Assembly (NCBI GenBank): GCA_017559045.1
Contig: JAFYTB010000286.1
Coordinates: 1-5,916, forward strand
Length of the DNA: 5,916 nt
Direction of reading: 5' to 3'
Origin: Eggerthellaceae bacterium
Lineage (GTDB): Bacteria; Actinomycetota; Coriobacteriia; Coriobacteriales; Eggerthellaceae
The notes below the pieces were generated by a model. It was not told where the DNA came from. It saw nothing but the letters and a program-made list of their open reading frames with translations, and searched no databases. A program made the translations under genes and the position numbers. The number at the start of each line of letters is the position of its first letter. The first letter of the stretch is position 1. This document shows, piece by piece, positions 5,081 to 5,916 of the stretch.

Positions 5081-5916
5081 TACCGCTTCTGAGATAACCC
5101 CGTTATCGCCGCCACTCAATGATTGCACTCGAATCAGGAAAGGTCGATCGATCCTGTCGTCTTCCATCAATTGAAGGATGGACTCCCTCAGAGTCGTCCC
5201 CTCATGCAAGGTAATGTACACGTTGTATGAATAACTATTCCAATCTTGGAACCTTTTAACAACCTCAACACTTCCATACGAAGAGAGAGCATCAACCGAG
5301 CCCTCTCCAGGAGGAGCCAGCAATGAAAGGTCGAACATGCAGGTTCCCGATCCAGACTGGCTACCTGGCTGTTCCGCACCCCCATCTAATACGCCATCAA
5401 TATAATCACGGAATAACGTGCCATCAGAAAGCTTAACTTCTCTTTCGAGATGGACAAACAGCCCATCCTGCTGATACTCATCCGGCACATCTTTAAGAGC
5501 TTGCCATGTAGACACGAAGCTCCTCTTAATGCCGAAATAGTAAACGACCCTATCATTGAACCTCATGAGCATCGCGGCGGCCTCTGCGCGCGTGGCATTG
5601 CGCTGGGGATAGAAGAAGCGATATTCCGCAGGCCCCTCGGTGAATAACCTCCCCTCTATAAGCATGTACTTGTTGATGTATTCGAAGCCATCTCGAGCCC
5701 AAGACGACAGCTCATTTTTGTCATAGAAACTCCGTCCCCATTCATAGTAAATAGGGGGACAAAAAGGCCAGGAACTCGGATAGTAGAAGTCGGCCGCACG
5801 GGCCATGAAGGTTACGAACTCCTCGCGGGTGACGGGGTCGTTGGGACGGAAACGCCCGGCGCTGCCGCGAGCCACATCCTCGGCGACCGCCCAGTTGAGT
5901 GCTGCGGTGTAGTACA
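5078..5916 (-). CDS. Second SLH-domain surface protein, C-terminal part (runs off right edge)
   Basis: The frame stays open to the window edge and gives 278 residues; the true start lies beyond it. A GTG at 5875 could be read as a start but falls inside SLH repeat 2, whose first half continues upstream (YYTAALNWAVAED), so it is not the real one. The visible part holds most of SLH repeat 2 (GRFRPNDPVTREEF), a Pro/aromatic linker with one Cys (SSWPFCPPIYYEW), SLH repeat 3 (FYDKNELSSWA to TRAEAAAMLMRF) and the same C-terminal domain as its neighbour. That domain ends YITLHEGTTLRESILQLM, then DDRI, with an extra tail (SLSGGDNGVISEAV). It is a tandem paralogue of the protein at 3900. Repeat 2 is nearly identical in DNA; the rest has diverged and is AT-rich (for example 37% GC over 5221-5280, counted by hand). 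A signal peptide and first SLH repeat are expected outside the window. Confidence 0.87.
   Translation of the reverse strand, partial: YYTAALNWAVAEDVARGSAGRFRPNDPVTREEFVTFMARAADFYYPSSWPFCPPIYYEWGRSFYDKNELSSWARDGFEYINKYMLIEGRLFTEGPAEYRFFYPQRNATRAEAAAMLMRFNDRVVYYFGIKRSFVSTWQALKDVPDEYQQDGLFVHLEREVKLSDGTLFRDYIDGVLDGGAEQPGSQSGSGTCMFDLSLLAPPGEGSVDALSSYGSVEVVKRFQDWNSYSYNVYITLHEGTTLRESILQLMEDDRIDRPFLIRVQSLSGGDNGVISEAV
5777..5916. repeat. Near-identical SLH-2 segment, copy B
   Basis: This copy matches 4584-4723 with two differences over 140 bases. On the left the match stops abruptly at 5777, at the junction of SLH repeat 2 and the Pro-rich linker; on the right it runs into the window edge, so the full length of the conserved block is unknown. 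Confidence 0.95.

Noticed and set aside
4425..5174. 249-codon open frame on the plus strand opposite the SLH gene
   Set aside because: It is antisense to a gene with a signal peptide and three SLH repeats, and it crosses the boundary between the two SLH genes without any feature of its own.
5873..5875. GTG as the start of the second SLH protein
   Set aside because: It falls within SLH repeat 2, whose upstream half is open in the same frame to the window edge and matches the paralogue.
1..5916. CRISPR, tRNA, rRNA, insertion sequence or defence system
   Set aside because: I saw no regular spacer-repeat array, tRNA-like fold, transposase motif or nuclease/toxin domain in either strand.

Overview
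The window looks like chromosome from a Gram-positive, moderately GC-rich actinobacterium, most likely a gut member of the Coriobacteriia (Eggerthellaceae-like). The evidence is a MurT-type lipid II ligase, secreted S-layer-homology (SLH) proteins with actinobacterial codon use, and strong GGAGG-like ribosome sites. The taxon is inferred from gene style, because no rRNA or other marker gene is present.

Layout. Positions 1-290 (minus) hold the N-terminal part of a single-pass membrane protein that leaves the window. Positions 435-1823 (minus) are murT, the Mur-ligase subunit of the lipid II amidation enzyme; its usual partner gatD is not beside it. A 199-base divergent control region follows. 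Positions 2023-3294 (plus) encode an ArsB/NhaD-family (ion transporter superfamily) permease that ends at a strong hairpin terminator. The terminator faces a minus-strand cluster from about 3386 to the right edge. Read in the direction of transcription, the cluster is: an SLH protein cut by the window end (5916-5078), a complete secreted SLH protein (5066-3900), a 52-residue single-pass membrane protein (3864-3706) and an 86-residue two-pass membrane protein (3646-3386). All gaps are short (11, 35 and 59 bases), so this is probably one operon.

How the parts relate. MurT acts on cell-wall precursor and SLH proteins bind secondary cell-wall polymers, so much of the window concerns the cell envelope. 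The two SLH proteins are tandem paralogues. One 140-base stretch covering SLH repeat 2 is almost identical between them (2 differences), while the sequence downstream of it has diverged strongly and in the second copy is much more AT-rich. This mosaic suggests gene conversion or cassette reshuffling and is the most interesting signal here. The shared C-terminal domain of the SLH pair and the two small membrane proteins are of unknown function. No RNA genes, CRISPR arrays, insertion sequences or recognisable defence system were seen, and no gene-free stretch exceeds 200 bases.
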